In this document: piece by piece, positions 10,621-20,314 of the stretch | Layout: each line of letters opens with the position of its first letter | Position numbering within the stretch: position 1 is the stretch's first letter | Origin: Thiobacillus sp. | GTDB lineage: Bacteria; Pseudomonadota; Gammaproteobacteria; Burkholderiales; Thiobacillaceae | Direction: 5' to 3' | DNA: 45,798 nt | NCBI RefSeq assembly: GCF_030696885.1 | Contig: NZ_JAUYRI010000021.1 | Location: forward strand, 1 to 45,798 | The notes under the pieces: model-generated | Databases searched by the model: none | What the model was told of the DNA's origin: nothing | What the model saw: only the letters and a program-made list of their open reading frames with translations | Position numbers and translations under genes: made by a program

Positions 10621-11723
10621 CAGACGGCGCGTCCAAGGACCTTGGCGCACTGCGTGCGCGTATCGACAGCATCGACGACTCCCTGCTGAAGCTGGTGTCG
10701 GAGCGCGCGGGCATTGCCCAGCAGGTCGGGCGCGCCAAGAACGGCGAAAAAATCTACCGGCCCGAGCGCGAGGCACAAATCATCCGTCGCCTGCGCGAGA
10801 CCAACCCCGGCCCGCTGTCGGGCGACACCATCGAACGCCTGATCCGCGAAATCATGTCGGCCTGCCGTGCGCTCGAGGAAACCACCCGCATCGCCTACCT
10901 CGGTCCCGCCGGCACCTTCAGCCAGCAGGCCGTCCACAAGCATTTTGGCCATGAGGTCGAGGCGCTCGCCGAGGCGGACATCGACGCCTGCTTTCAGGCG
11001 GTGGAAACCGGACGCGCCGAGTTTGCCGTGGTTCCGGTTGAAAACTCGACTGAGGGCGCGGTCGGCCGCACGCTCGACCTCGTTGTTGCCAGCCCGCTGA
11101 AAATCTGCGGCGAAGTGATGCTGCCGATCCACCAGATGCTGATGCGCAAGCGCAGCGGACTGGACGGCGCCGGACTTGATGGGATCGCGCGAGTGTATGG
11201 CCATGCGCAGTCACTCGCCCAGTGCCAGCAATGGCTTGCCCGCCATCTGCCCAACGCCGAGCGCATCAGCGTCGTCAGCAACAGCGATGGCGCACGTCGT
11301 GCTGCCGCCGAGCCGGACGCCGCAACCCTGGGCAGCAAAACCGCCGCCGAATTGTATGACCTGGTCGTGGTGGAGGCGCGCATTGAAGACGAGGCCAGCA
11401 ACACCACGCGTTTTCTGGTACTGGGCCGGACCGACTCGGCACCGTCGGGACGCGACAAGACCTCGCTGGTGATGAGCGTGAAGAACCAGCCGGGTGCGGT
11501 GGTCAAGCTTTTGCAGCCGCTGGCCGACGCCGGCATTTCCATGAGCAAGCTGGAGTCGCGCCCGGCGCGGCTGGATCATGTGGGCCTGGGCAACTGGGGC
11601 TATCTGTTCTTCGTCGTCTGCGAAGGCCATCGCGAAGACGCCAGCCTGGCGGCTGCGCTGGCCGAAATCGAATCGCGCGCCGCTTTCCTCAAAGTGCTGG
11701 GCTCCTACCCCGCCGCATCGTGA
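10617..11723 (+). CDS. pheA: Bifunctional chorismate mutase / prephenate dehydratase
   Basis: The product has 368 residues in three parts. An AroQ-type chorismate mutase helix bundle spans about 8-95 (LRARIDSIDDSLLKLVSERA, then the RAKNG lysine region). Prephenate dehydratase spans about 97-275 (IAYLGPAGTFSQQAV, VPVENSTEGAVGRTLDL, with the Thr-Arg-Phe motif in NTTRFLVLG). The C-terminal ACT domain carries the ESRP phenylalanine-binding signature (SKLESRPARLDHVG). It turns chorismate into phenylpyruvate and is probably feedback-inhibited by Phe. It is translationally coupled by ATGA to serA, and by GTGA to hisC. Confidence 0.97.
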   Translation: MTDGASKDLGALRARIDSIDDSLLKLVSERAGIAQQVGRAKNGEKIYRPEREAQIIRRLRETNPGPLSGDTIERLIREIMSACRALEETTRIAYLGPAGTFSQQAVHKHFGHEVEALAEADIDACFQAVETGRAEFAVVPVENSTEGAVGRTLDLVVASPLKICGEVMLPIHQMLMRKRSGLDGAGLDGIARVYGHAQSLAQCQQWLARHLPNAERISVVSNSDGARRAAAEPDAATLGSKTAAELYDLVVVEARIEDEASNTTRFLVLGRTDSAPSGRDKTSLVMSVKNQPGAVVKLLQPLADAGISMSKLESRPARLDHVGLGNWGYLFFVVCEGHREDASLAAALAEIESRAAFLKVLGSYPAAS

Positions 11724-12817
11724 CGCACTGCTGCGATTTTTCCCCGCCGCACGTGCGCGCTATTGCGCCGTATCTGCCCGGCAAACCCATTTCCGAGCTG
11801 GCGCGCGAACTGGGCCTCGATGAGGCCGACATCGTCAAACTGGCGTCGAACGAAAACCCGCTCGGCCCCAGTCCGCGCGCGCTGGCAGCGGCGCAGGATG
11901 CTCTCTACGACATGGCCCTGTATCCCGACGGCGCCGGCTTTGCACTGAAGGCGAAACTGGCGGACAAGCTGGGCGTGACGGCGAATCAGATCGTGCTGGG
12001 CAACGGCTCCAACGATGTGCTCGACATGGCGGCGCGCGCGTTCCTGACGTCCGGGTCGTCTGCGGTGTACGCGCAGCATGCCTTCGCGGTGTATGCAATC
12101 GCCACGCAGACCGTGGGCGCACGGGGCATCGCGGTGACGGCCAAAGCGTTTGGCCACGACCTGGCTGCGATGCGCGCAGCGATCCGTGACGACACCCGCG
12201 TGCTGTGGCTCGCCAACCCCAACAACCCGACCGGCACCTTCCTGCCGTGGGCCGAGATCGAGGCCTTTCTCGCCACCGTGCCGCCGCAGGTGCTGGTGGT
12301 GCTGGACGAAGCCTACGGCGAATATCTCCCCGCCGGGGATCGCTGCGATACCCTGGCGTGGATCCGGCGCTTCCCCAATCTCCTGATCAGCCGTACCTTC
12401 TCCAAGGCCTATGGCCTGGCCGGCCTGCGCGTCGGCTATGGGGTCGGGCATCCCGATGTGATCGATCTGTTGAACCGGGTGCGCCACCCCTTCAACGTCA
12501 ACGCGCCCGCACTCGCTGCAGCCGAGGCCGCGCTGGACGACGCCGATTTTCTTGACCGCAGCTATGCGCTCAACCGTGCCGGCATGGCACAGTTGGAGGC
12601 AGGACTCGCCGGACTGAACATCGAAACCGTGCCGTCGAAAGGCAATTTCCTGATGGCGAAAGTGGGCGATGCCGCCCGCATCAATACCGAATTGCTTAAG
12701 CGTGGGGTGATCGTGCGCCCGGTCGGCAATTACGGACTGCCCGAATTCCTGCGTGTCTCGGTCGGCCTGGCCGGCCAGAACGCGCGTTTCCTCGACGCGC
12801 TGAAAGCCTGCCTGTGA
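11720..12817 (+). CDS. hisC: Histidinol-phosphate / aromatic aminotransferase (HisC family)
   Basis: This 365-residue fold-type I PLP enzyme has SNENPLGPSPRAL, LANPNNPTGTFLP, VVLDEAYGEYLP and the PLP lysine in ISRTFSKAYGLAGLR. The family makes L-histidinol phosphate. The copy found between pheA and tyrA in proteobacterial aro supraoperons is known to work also as an aromatic aminotransferase for phenylpyruvate and hydroxyphenylpyruvate. Its place here suggests that role, but which substrate dominates is inference. It starts with GTG, overlapping the pheA stop as GTGA, and its own TGA overlaps the GTG of tyrA in the same way. Confidence 0.93.
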   Translation: MTHCCDFSPPHVRAIAPYLPGKPISELARELGLDEADIVKLASNENPLGPSPRALAAAQDALYDMALYPDGAGFALKAKLADKLGVTANQIVLGNGSNDVLDMAARAFLTSGSSAVYAQHAFAVYAIATQTVGARGIAVTAKAFGHDLAAMRAAIRDDTRVLWLANPNNPTGTFLPWAEIEAFLATVPPQVLVVLDEAYGEYLPAGDRCDTLAWIRRFPNLLISRTFSKAYGLAGLRVGYGVGHPDVIDLLNRVRHPFNVNAPALAAAEAALDDADFLDRSYALNRAGMAQLEAGLAGLNIETVPSKGNFLMAKVGDAARINTELLKRGVIVRPVGNYGLPEFLRVSVGLAGQNARFLDALKACL

Positions 12818-13677
12818 TCGTCGAAAAACTCGCCATCGTCGGTACCGGCCTGATCGGCGGCTCATTTGCATTGGCCTTGAAACAGGCCGGCGCAGTGCGC
12901 ACGGTGTTCGGGGTGGGGCGCAATCCGGCGAGTCTGGATGCCGCGCTCGAGCGCGGCCTGATCGACCGTGTCGTCGATTGGGCGGAGACCGGGCAGGCAG
13001 ACTGCATTCTGCTCGCGCTGCCGGTGGGCGAGACCGCGGCCGTGCTGAAAAAACTGGTGCCGCATCTGAAGGCGGGCGCCATCGTCACCGACGCCGGCAG
13101 CACCAAGGTCAATGTTGTAGCGACGGCGCGTGCGGTACTTGGAGAGCGCTTCGCCGATTTCGTGCCGGGCCACCCGATCGCCGGCTCCGAACAGAGCGGG
13201 CCCGGCGCCGCGCGCGCCGACCTGTACCAGGGCCGCAAGGTGGTGCTGACGCCGCAGGTCGACACCCGCGCCGACGCGCTCGCCACCGTCACGGCGCTGT
13301 GGCAGGCGGCCGGTGCCCAGGTCGAGACGCTGGATGCCGACCTGCACGACCGCGTGTTCGCGGCAGTGAGCCATCTGCCGCATCTGGCGGCGTTCGCGCT
13401 GGTGGACGAACTGGCACAGCGCGCCGACGGCGATACCTTCTTCCGCTTTGCCGCCAGCGGCTTCCGCGATTTCACCCGCATCGCCGGCAGCAGCCCGGAA
13501 ATGTGGCGCGACATCGCGCTGGCAAACCGGGCAGCGGTGTTGACCGAACTTGATGCCTACATCGCCGCACTACAGGCGTTGCGAAGCACGGTCTCGGACG
13601 AGAACGCCGAGGCCTTGCTGGCGATTTTCTCGCGTGCCCGCGCGGCACGCATTCACTGGGCCGATACACAAGCTTGA
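12814..13677 (+). CDS. tyrA: Prephenate (arogenate) dehydrogenase
   Basis: The product has 287 residues. The N-terminal dinucleotide-binding motif is [19 protein letters not shown], followed by LALPVGET and [31 protein letters not shown] is the TyrA substrate-site signature, and the helical C-terminal dimerisation domain contains [13 protein letters not shown]. There is no chorismate mutase or ACT domain, so this is the short TyrA class. It makes 4-hydroxyphenylpyruvate or tyrosine by oxidative decarboxylation. The choice of NAD or NADP and of prephenate or arogenate cannot be decided by eye. The GTG start is coupled to hisC, and the stop overlaps the aroA start as TGATG. Confidence 0.95.
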   Translation: MIVEKLAIVGTGLIGGSFALALKQAGAVRTVFGVGRNPASLDAALERGLIDRVVDWAETGQADCILLALPVGETAAVLKKLVPHLKAGAIVTDAGSTKVNVVATARAVLGERFADFVPGHPIAGSEQSGPGAARADLYQGRKVVLTPQVDTRADALATVTALWQAAGAQVETLDADLHDRVFAAVSHLPHLAAFALVDELAQRADGDTFFRFAASGFRDFTRIAGSSPEMWRDIALANRAAVLTELDAYIAALQALRSTVSDENAEALLAIFSRARAARIHWADTQA

Positions 13678-14966
13678 TGGAATTTCTCGATTTACCCCCC
13701 AGCACCGCCGCGCGCGGCACGGTGCGTCTGCCCGGCTCCAAAAGCATTTCCAACCGCGTGCTGCTCTTGGCGGCGCTGGCGAAAGGCACGACCATCGTGC
13801 GCGCGCTGCTCGATTCCGATGACACCCGGGTGATGCTCGACGCCTTGCGTGCGCTGGGCGTGGGCGTGGCGCGGGTCAGCGATTCCGACGACTATGAAAT
13901 CACCGGGGGCGGCGGCGCGTTTCCGGTCAAGCAGGCCGAGCTGTTCCTGGGCAATGCGGGCACCGCCTTTCGGTCGCTGACCGCCGCGTGCGCCCTGTCG
14001 GGCGGCGAGTATGTGCTGAAAGGCGTGGCGCGGATGCACGAGCGGCCGATCGGCGATCTGGTCGACGCCTTGCGGAAGCTGGGCGCACGCATCGACTATC
14101 TGGGCGAAGAGGGCTTTCCGCCGCTGAAGATCCATCCGGCAGAGATCGCCGGCGACACCACCGAGGTGCGCGGCAACGTGTCGAGCCAGTTCCTGACCGG
14201 CCTCCTGATGGCGCTGCCGCTGCGGCAGCGCAACACCACGATCGAAGTCGTGGGCGAACTGATTTCCAAGCCTTATATCGGCATCACGCTGGCGATGCTG
14301 CGCCGCTTTGGCGTCGACATCGCGCGCAACGGCTGGCAAGGCTTCGGCGTGCCGGCTGCGGCGCGCTACCGGAGCCCCGGCGAAATCTGGGTCGAAGGCG
14401 ATGCGTCGTCGGCGTCGTATTTTCTTGCAGCGGGCGCGATCGGCGGTGGCCCGGTGCGGGTGCAGGGTGTGGGCCGCGACAGCGTGCAGGGCGACGTGCG
14501 CTTTGCCGACGCATTGGCGAAAATGGGCGCGCAGATCGACATGGGGCCGAACTGGATCGAGGCCAGTGCGCCGCGGTCGGGCCGCCTGATGGCAATCGAT
14601 ATTGACTGCAACGCCATCCCCGACGCCGCGATGACGCTGGCGGTGGCGGCGCTGTTTGCCGACGGCGTGACCACGCTCCGTAACATCGCCAGCTGGCGGG
14701 TGAAGGAAACCGACCGTATCGCGGCGATGGCGACCGAACTGCGCAAGGTCGGCGCGACGGTGGAAGAGGGCGCGGACTTCATCCGCATCACCCCGCCGCA
14801 AAGCCTGATTCCCAACGCCGTCATCGACACCTACGACGACCATCGCATGGCGATGTGCCTGTCGCTGGTGGCGCTCGGTGGCGTGCCGGTGCGAATCAAC
14901 GACCCGGCGTGCGTGAACAAGACCTTTCCGACGTACTTCAAGATTTTTTCGACGATAGCCCAATGA
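13677..14966 (+). CDS. aroA: 3-Phosphoshikimate 1-carboxyvinyltransferase (EPSP synthase)
   Basis: The product has 429 residues from ATG 13677, which shares one base with the tyrA stop (TGATG). A TTG one codon earlier is possible but less likely. It has the shikimate-phosphate site [17 protein letters not shown], the PEP-site motif [13 protein letters not shown], the middle motif [17 protein letters not shown] and the C-terminal [15 protein letters not shown]. The GNAGTA motif with Gly and the LPGSKS motif match the class I (glyphosate-sensitive) enzymes. It makes EPSP, the precursor of chorismate, which feeds pheA and tyrA in this cluster. Confidence 0.97.
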   Translation: MEFLDLPPSTAARGTVRLPGSKSISNRVLLLAALAKGTTIVRALLDSDDTRVMLDALRALGVGVARVSDSDDYEITGGGGAFPVKQAELFLGNAGTAFRSLTAACALSGGEYVLKGVARMHERPIGDLVDALRKLGARIDYLGEEGFPPLKIHPAEIAGDTTEVRGNVSSQFLTGLLMALPLRQRNTTIEVVGELISKPYIGITLAMLRRFGVDIARNGWQGFGVPAAARYRSPGEIWVEGDASSASYFLAAGAIGGGPVRVQGVGRDSVQGDVRFADALAKMGAQIDMGPNWIEASAPRSGRLMAIDIDCNAIPDAAMTLAVAALFADGVTTLRNIASWRVKETDRIAAMATELRKVGATVEEGADFIRITPPQSLIPNAVIDTYDDHRMAMCLSLVALGGVPVRINDPACVNKTFPTYFKIFSTIAQ

Positions 14967-15640
14967 ACACCGCATCCGCCTCCCTCCCGGTCATTACCAT
15001 CGACGGCCCCTCAGCCTCCGGTAAAGGCACCGTGGCCGAGCGGGTGGCGACCGCGCTCGGTTTCCATTTCCTCGACAGCGGCGCGCTCTACCGGCTGACC
15101 GCGCTGTCGGCGATGAAGCAGGGCGTGGCGCTGGACGACGAGGCCGCCGTGGCGCAATTGGCGGCCGCGCTGCCGGCCACCTTTCGCGACGGCGCGGTGT
15201 GGCTGGCGGAGGAAAACGTGACCGACACCATCCGTGCCGAGGCGGTGGGCGAGGGCGCGTCGAAAGTGGCGGCGTTGCCGGCGGTGCGCGCGGCGCTGCT
15301 CGACCGCCAGCGGGCCTACCGGCAGGCCCCCGGCCTGGTGGCCGACGGCCGCGACATGGGTACCGTGGTGTTCGCCGACGCGCTGGCCAAGGTCTTCCTC
15401 ACCGCCAGTGCCGAGGCGCGTGCCGAGCGGCGGTATAAGCAGTTGATCGAAAAGGGGAACTCTGCTAATCTCCCCGCCCTTGTCGCTGATATGCAGGCGC
15501 GCGATGCGCGCGACACGGCCCGCGCCGTGGCGCCGCTGAAACCCGCGGCCGATGCGCTGTTGCTCGATACCACCCAGATGGATATCGAGTCGGCGGTGCG
15601 GGCGGTGCTGTCGCACTATCAGCGCAAGCAAGGCAATTGA
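14963..15640 (+). CDS. cmk: Cytidylate kinase
   Basis: The product has 225 residues from the ATG at 14963, which overlaps the aroA stop as ATGA. A longer frame from 14855 lies inside aroA and is rejected. It has the P-loop [19 protein letters not shown], the CMP-site motif [16 protein letters not shown], then [15 protein letters not shown] and the lid region [13 protein letters not shown]. It phosphorylates CMP and dCMP. The aroA-cmk-rpsA order is a classic proteobacterial arrangement. Confidence 0.97.
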   Translation: MNTASASLPVITIDGPSASGKGTVAERVATALGFHFLDSGALYRLTALSAMKQGVALDDEAAVAQLAAALPATFRDGAVWLAEENVTDTIRAEAVGEGASKVAALPAVRAALLDRQRAYRQAPGLVADGRDMGTVVFADALAKVFLTASAEARAERRYKQLIEKGNSANLPALVADMQARDARDTARAVAPLKPAADALLLDTTQMDIESAVRAVLSHYQRKQGN

Positions 15641-15725
15641 TTGGTGTCATTCTCGTGTCAGACCTGCGCCCGCAGGCTGGCGATGTGCAACTAACCCCGT
15701 CCTTACCGACGGACTGAAGGTTTTA

Positions 15726-17447
15726 ATGTCTACTGCTACCGCTACTTCCGCCCCCGAGTCCATGGAAAGCTTTGCCGCCCTGTTCGAGGAATCCCTTGAG
15801 CATCAGGAGATGCGCCAGGGTGAAGTCATCACCGCCGAAATCGTCGGCATCGACCACAATTTCGTCACGGTGAACGCCGGCCTCAAATCCGAGAGCCTGA
15901 TTCCTGTTGAAGAATTCAAGAACGACCTGGGCGAGATCGAAGCCAAGGTCGGCGATTTTGTTTCCGTCGCCATCGAGTCGATCGAAGACGGCTTCGGCGC
16001 AACCAAACTCTCCAGAGAACGCGCCAAGAAACTGGCCGCATGGCTGGACCTGGAAGCAGCAATGAACGAAGGCCGCATCGTCACCGGCATGGTGCAGGGC
16101 AAGGTCAAGGGCGGTCTGACGGTACTGGTGGGTGGCCTGCGTGCCTTCCTGCCGGGTTCGCTGGTGGACATGCGTCCGGTCAAGGACACCACGCCGTTCG
16201 AATACAAGGAAATGGAATTCAAGGTCATCAAGCTCGACCGCAAGCGCAACAACGTCGTGGTGTCGCGTCGTGCCGTGCTGGAAGAGACCATGGGTGCCGA
16301 CCGCGAAGCGATGATGGAGAACCTGAAGGAAGGCTCCATCGTCAAGGGCGTGGTCAAGAACATCACCGACTACGGCGCGTTCGTGGATCTGGGCGGCATC
16401 GATGGCCTGCTGCACATCACCGACATGGCCTGGCGTCGCGTCAAGCACCCGTCCGAAGTCGTGCACGTCGGCCAGGAACTGGAAGCCAAGATCCTGCGCT
16501 ACGACACCGAGAAGAACCGCGTGTCGCTCGGCATCAAGCAGCTGGGTGACGATCCGTGGGTCGGCATCGCTCGCCGCTACCCGCAGGGCACCCGCATGTT
16601 CGGCAAGGTCGCGAACCTGACCGACTACGGCGCGTTCGTCGAGATCGAAGAAGGCATCGAAGGCCTGGTGCACGTCTCCGAAATGGACTGGACCAACAAG
16701 AACGTCAGCCCCTCCAAGATCGTGCAGCTGGGTGACGAAGTCGAAGTCATGGTGCTCGACATCGACGAAGACAAGCGCCGCATCTCGCTCGGCATGAAGC
16801 AGTGCAAGTCGAACCCGTGGGAAGATTTCTCGATGAACCACAAGAAGGGCGACAAGGTCGGCGGCGCGATCAAGTCGATCACCGACTTCGGCGTGTTCAT
16901 CGGTCTGCCGGGCGGCATCGACGGCCTGGTTCACCTGTCCGACCTGTCGTGGAACGTTGCCGGCGAAGAAGCCGTGCGCAACTTCCGCAAGGGCCAGGAC
17001 GTGGAAGCCGTGGTGCTCGGCATCGACCTCGAGCGCGAGCGCATTTCGCTCGGCATCAAGCAGCTCGAAGGCGATCCGCTGACCAGCTACGCGACCGGTC
17101 ACGAGAAGGGCAGCATCGTCAAGGGCACCATCAAGACCGTGGAAGCCAAGGGCGCCACCGTGCAGCTCGACAGCGACATGGAAGGCTACCTGCGCGCATC
17201 CGAAGTCTCGCGTGACCGCGTCGAAGACATGCGCAGCCACTACAAGGAAGGCGACGAAATCGAAGCCATGATCATCAACGTCGATCGCAAGAACCGTGTG
17301 ATCAACCTGTCGATCAAGGCCAAGGACATGACCGAGCAGGATTCCGCGATGAAGAAATTCGCCGCCGAATCCGCCGCGGCAGCCACCGGTTCGACCAACC
17401 TTGGCGCGCTGCTGAAAGCCAAGCTCGACAACAAGAACGCCGAGTAA
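15726..17447 (+). CDS. rpsA: 30S ribosomal protein S1
   Basis: The product has 573 residues from ATG 15726, with AAGG 6-9 bases upstream. The frame is open back to 15552, but that part overlaps cmk. It contains six S1 OB-fold repeats. The first two, ribosome-binding units are divergent (about 37-110 and 120-190). Four RNA-binding units follow from about residue 200, each with the pattern [24 protein letters not shown] and [15 protein letters not shown]. coli S1 has 557 residues. It recruits mRNA to the 30S subunit. The 85-bp cmk-rpsA gap may carry its own promoter or the autogenous control known for S1; nothing specific was resolved. Confidence 0.98.
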   Translation: MSTATATSAPESMESFAALFEESLEHQEMRQGEVITAEIVGIDHNFVTVNAGLKSESLIPVEEFKNDLGEIEAKVGDFVSVAIESIEDGFGATKLSRERAKKLAAWLDLEAAMNEGRIVTGMVQGKVKGGLTVLVGGLRAFLPGSLVDMRPVKDTTPFEYKEMEFKVIKLDRKRNNVVVSRRAVLEETMGADREAMMENLKEGSIVKGVVKNITDYGAFVDLGGIDGLLHITDMAWRRVKHPSEVVHVGQELEAKILRYDTEKNRVSLGIKQLGDDPWVGIARRYPQGTRMFGKVANLTDYGAFVEIEEGIEGLVHVSEMDWTNKNVSPSKIVQLGDEVEVMVLDIDEDKRRISLGMKQCKSNPWEDFSMNHKKGDKVGGAIKSITDFGVFIGLPGGIDGLVHLSDLSWNVAGEEAVRNFRKGQDVEAVVLGIDLERERISLGIKQLEGDPLTSYATGHEKGSIVKGTIKTVEAKGATVQLDSDMEGYLRASEVSRDRVEDMRSHYKEGDEIEAMIINVDRKNRVINLSIKAKDMTEQDSAMKKFAAESAAAATGSTNLGALLKAKLDNKNAE

Positions 17448-17450
17448 TCC

Positions 17451-17735
17451 ATGACCAAGTCCGAGCTGATTGCTCAACTGGCGTCGCGGCATCCGCAATT
17501 TTCGGTTGCGGATATCGAGATGGCGGTGAAGACGATCCTCGACGCGCTGGCGAAGAACCTGTCGCGCGGCGAGCGGATCGAAATCCGTGGCTTTGGCAGC
17601 TTCAGCCTGAGCTTTCGTCCCGCCCGCATCGGACGCAACCCCAAATCGGGGGAGCGGGTGCAGGTGCCGGCCAAGTATGTGCCGCACTTCAAGGCGGGCA
17701 AGGAACTGCGCGACCGGGTGGATTTTCCGGTCTGA
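17451..17735 (+). CDS. ihfB: Integration host factor subunit beta
   Basis: This 94-residue HU/IHF-fold protein starts [20 protein letters not shown]. It has the core [20 protein letters not shown] and the beta-arm tip [13 protein letters not shown], whose Pro intercalates and bends DNA. It pairs with IhfA (not in the window). It begins 3 bp after the rpsA stop, as in E. coli and most betaproteobacteria, and is followed by a strong terminator. Confidence 0.97.
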   Translation: MTKSELIAQLASRHPQFSVADIEMAVKTILDALAKNLSRGERIEIRGFGSFSLSFRPARIGRNPKSGERVQVPAKYVPHFKAGKELRDRVDFPV

Positions 17736-17757
17736 CCGGCAGTCCGGACAGTACAAT

Positions 17758-17789
17758 CGAAAACGGCGCCCGCGGGCGCCGTTTTCTTT
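17758..17789 (+). terminator. Rho-independent terminator after ihfB
   Basis: A nearly perfect stem GAAAACGGCGCCCG/CGGGCGCCGTTTTC, followed by TTT, lies 24 bp past the ihfB stop. The stem is symmetrical with A and T arms and could work in both directions. It closes the gyrA-ihfB cluster. Confidence 0.9.
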
Positions 17790-17839
17790 GGCGATTGGCG
17801 CCGCGAGAGTAAAATGGGCGAACTTCCTGGCGCACACTT

Positions 17840-18130
17840 ATGAAAAACTTCACGCACTATCTGGGCTTGCTGGCCAAGCTGCTGGTATTTCTGCTGGTGC
17901 TGGGCTTTGCCCTCAAGAACAGCCAATCGGTCGTGTTCTATTCCTACCTCGGCTATGTGTGGCAGGCGCCGCTGATCATCATGCTGGGCCTGGCGTTCTT
18001 TCTGGGTGCGCTGACAGGCGTGCTGGCCCTGCTGCCCACCCTGTTCAGGCTGCGTCGTGAAGCGGCCAGGAAGCCGCATCCGACCGAACTGGATACGATC
18101 ACGCAAGCCACCGACATGCCTGTCGTCTAG
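17840..18130 (+). CDS. lapA: LapA, small inner-membrane protein of the LPS-assembly control pair
   Basis: This 96-residue protein has two membrane helices (about 7-26, LGLLAKLLVFLLVLGFAL, and 43-66, PLIIMLGLAFFLGALTGVLALL) joined by the LapA-domain motif KNSQSVVFYSYLGYVWQAP, and ends in a basic cytosolic tail. In E. coli LapA (YciS) partners LapB (YciM), which sets LpxC levels. It normally sits directly before lapB. Here its TAG is followed at once by a MITE-like insertion separating it from lapB. This is unrelated to the large adhesin also called LapA in Pseudomonas. Confidence 0.92.
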   Translation: MKNFTHYLGLLAKLLVFLLVLGFALKNSQSVVFYSYLGYVWQAPLIIMLGLAFFLGALTGVLALLPTLFRLRREAARKPHPTELDTITQATDMPVV

Positions 18131-18424
18131 TTAATCCTAGAAACCACAGTTGACCGCTTATGACTTCATGGAATGCAGTATGAACCCTGGCTTTTTCGTC
18201 TTCGGTCAGAGTCACCGGCAGGGTGAGTCCGCTACGCACCCGCTGGCACGCCTGACTGCCTGCCTGCCTTTGTCGCTCGTCGTTGCAGGCATCAGCCTGC
18301 TGTCTCCTCGCTTCGCCCTAAAGGACTCCGATCCACTACGGGCTAAAGTCCGTGCGGAATCGTATGCGCCAGACACGCGCTCAGACGCACCATCGGGCGC
18401 GTCCAACTGCGGTTCCTAGGATTA
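18131..18424. mobile_element. MITE-like non-autonomous element with about 24-bp terminal inverted repeats
   Basis: The left end (from 18132) reads TAATCCTAGAAACCACAGTT. The right end, read inward from 18424 on the minus strand, is TAATCCTAGGAACCGCAGTT. Over the first 24 positions only four or so differ. Trimming one TA from each end leaves ATCCTAG...CTAGGAT flanked by TA, which would fit a TA target duplication of the IS630/Tc1 kind, but the symmetry makes this ambiguous. No transposase is encoded. An 89-codon frame inside (18150-18419) resembles no known protein to me. A perfect small hairpin GCAGGC-ATCA-GCCTGC lies at 18285-18300. The element fills the whole lapA-lapB gap. It accounts for the only near-300-bp gene-free stretch in this region. 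Confidence 0.75.
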
Positions 18425-19590
18425 TGGAATTCGAGTTCTGGTGGCTGCTGGCCTTTCCTCTGTTTTTCGTGCTGGGCTGGCTGGCGGCGCGCATCGACAT
18501 CCGCCAGGTGGTGACCGAATCGCGCGCGCTGCCCAATTCCTATTTCCGCGGGCTCAATTTTTTGCTCAACGAGCAGCCCGACAAGGCGATCGAGGCCTTT
18601 CTAGAAGTCGTCAAGCTCGAGCCTGAAACCATCGACCTGCACTTCGCGCTGGGGGGGCTGTTTCGCCGCCGCGGCGAGTTCGATCGCGCCATCCGCATGC
18701 ACGAAAACCTGCTCGAGCGCGAAGGCCTGGCTGAAGAGCAGCGCCTGCGTGCGATGGGCGAACTGGGCCAGGATTACCTGAAGGCCGGCCTGCTCGACCG
18801 TGCCGAGCAGGTGTTCGGCAAGCTGCTTGAAACGCCGCAGCATGGGCTGGCGCGCACCTATCTGCTGGAAATCTACGTGCAGGAGAAGGACTGGCAGAAA
18901 GCCATCGACGCCGCGCGCCTGCTGGAAAAGGACACCAGCAAGCCGCTCAATGCCGACATCGCCCACTTCCATTGCGAACTGGCGCTGCTCGAAGCGGCGA
19001 AGGGCGATCCCGATGCCGCCGCAGCCCATCTGCAGCAGGCGTTGGTGGCCAACCGCCAGTCGGTGCGCGCTAACCTGATGGCCGGCGACCTCGATGCGGC
19101 TGCGGGCAAGCACGAGGCCGCGATTGCCGACTGGCGCCTGGTCGAAGCGCAGAGCGCGGCGCACATGGCACTGGTGGTCGAGCGCGTGCTCGGCAGCTAC
19201 CGCCAGCTCGGGCGGCTGGCCGAGGGCGTGCAGTGGCTGCGCGCACTGCATGCGCGGCAACCGTCGCAGGACGTGTTCAACGCGCTGTACCTCGCCGTGT
19301 CCGAAGCCGAAGGCGCGGCCGCCGCCAGCCAGTTGGCGCGCGAGGAGTTGCGCCGCAACCCCAGTCTGCGGACGCTGGATCGACTGCTCGAAGCCCAGCT
19401 GATCAATGCCGAGCCCGACGACCGTGAGCTGTTGCAGGTGGAAAAAACTCTGGTGGCGTCGCACAGCCAGCGCATGATGCGCTACCAGTGCGGCAGCTGT
19501 GGCTTCAAGGCCAAGCAGTTCTTCTGGCGCTGCCCGGCGTGCGGGCGCTGGGACAGCTTCGATCCGGAGCGGCGTGAGGGTGAGAGCTAG
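18424..19590 (+). CDS. lapB: LapB (YciM), TPR protein controlling LPS synthesis
   Basis: The product has 388 residues from ATG 18424 ([20 protein letters not shown]), an N-terminal membrane anchor. About nine TPR repeats follow (for example [20 protein letters not shown] and [20 protein letters not shown]). The C-terminus is a rubredoxin-like zinc knuckle with Cys356, Cys359, Cys370 and Cys373. In E. coli LapB works with FtsH to degrade LpxC and balances LPS against phospholipid. The A of the ATG is the last base of the MITE-like element's inverted repeat, and the nearest AGGA is only 2 bases upstream, inside the element. Translation initiation here is therefore probably altered. A longer frame from GTG 18352 would use element sequence and is less likely. 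Confidence 0.93.
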   Translation: MEFEFWWLLAFPLFFVLGWLAARIDIRQVVTESRALPNSYFRGLNFLLNEQPDKAIEAFLEVVKLEPETIDLHFALGGLFRRRGEFDRAIRMHENLLEREGLAEEQRLRAMGELGQDYLKAGLLDRAEQVFGKLLETPQHGLARTYLLEIYVQEKDWQKAIDAARLLEKDTSKPLNADIAHFHCELALLEAAKGDPDAAAAHLQQALVANRQSVRANLMAGDLDAAAGKHEAAIADWRLVEAQSAAHMALVVERVLGSYRQLGRLAEGVQWLRALHARQPSQDVFNALYLAVSEAEGAAAASQLAREELRRNPSLRTLDRLLEAQLINAEPDDRELLQVEKTLVASHSQRMMRYQCGSCGFKAKQFFWRCPACGRWDSFDPERREGES

Positions 19591-19606
19591 GGATCAGGGA
19601 ATAGGG

Positions 19607-20302
19607 ATGACGCACAAGATTATCGTGGCGCTGGATTTTCCGGACGCAGCCTCGGCGCTGGCGCTGGTGGGTCGGCTCGACCCTGCGCTGTGCCGGCTCA
19701 AGGTCGGCAAGGAGCTGTTCACCGCGTCGGGGCCGGAGCTGGTGCGGATGCTGGTTGCGCGCGGCTTCGAGGTTTTTCTCGATCTCAAGTTTCACGACAT
19801 TCCCAATACCGTCGCGGCGGCCTGTCGCGCGGCGGCCGGGCTGGGCGTGTGGATGATGAACGTGCACGCCTCGGGCGGGCGCCGCATGATGGTGGCGGCG
19901 CAGGAAGCGCTGGCGGGGCTGCGTAATCGCCCGCTGCTGATCGCGGTGACAGTGCTGACCAGCATGAGCGCCGAGGACCTGGATGAGGTCGGCGTTGCCG
20001 CTGCGCCGGCCGACCAGGTGTTGCGCCTCGCGCGTCTGACACAGGCCTGCAAACTCGATGGCGTCGTCTGCTCGGCGCAGGAGGCCACGTTGCTGCGCGC
20101 AGCCCTGGGCGCAGATTTCCGCCTGGTCACGCCGGGCATTCGTCCGGCCGGCGCTGCGGTGGGCGATCAGCGCCGCGTGATGACGCCGGCAGAAGCCTTG
20201 CGCGCCGGTGCGACCGATCTGGTGATCGGGCGCCCGATCACCGCTGCCGCCGATCCGCTGGCCGCACTCAAACAGATTCAGGCAGACATACACAATATCT
20301 AG
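19607..20302 (+). CDS. pyrF: Orotidine 5'-phosphate decarboxylase
   Basis: The product has 231 residues from ATG 19607, preceded by AGGGA-rich sequence. It starts [18 protein letters not shown]. The catalytic Asp-Lys-Asp array lies in [13 protein letters not shown], and the phosphate-binding end reads TPGIRPAG and DLVIGRPIT. This is the short type I bacterial enzyme, which makes UMP. It lies 16 bp after lapB on the same strand, as in E. coli (yciM-pyrF). Confidence 0.96.
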   Translation: MTHKIIVALDFPDAASALALVGRLDPALCRLKVGKELFTASGPELVRMLVARGFEVFLDLKFHDIPNTVAAACRAAAGLGVWMMNVHASGGRRMMVAAQEALAGLRNRPLLIAVTVLTSMSAEDLDEVGVAAAPADQVLRLARLTQACKLDGVVCSAQEATLLRAALGADFRLVTPGIRPAGAAVGDQRRVMTPAEALRAGATDLVIGRPITAAADPLAALKQIQADIHNI

Positions 20303-20314
20303 GGAGATGACGCT

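Noticed and set aside
14855..14962. Upstream extension of the cmk frame
   Set aside because: It lies fully inside aroA in another frame; the cytidylate kinase P-loop starts at the normal distance from ATG 14963.
15723..17837. 704-codon frame antisense to rpsA
   Set aside because: Same reason: a shadow of the highly biased rpsA codons, with no domain and no ribosome-binding site.
18150..18419. 89-codon frame inside the MITE-like element
   Set aside because: It has no ribosome-binding site or recognisable domain, and such frames are usual by-products of GC-rich MITEs.
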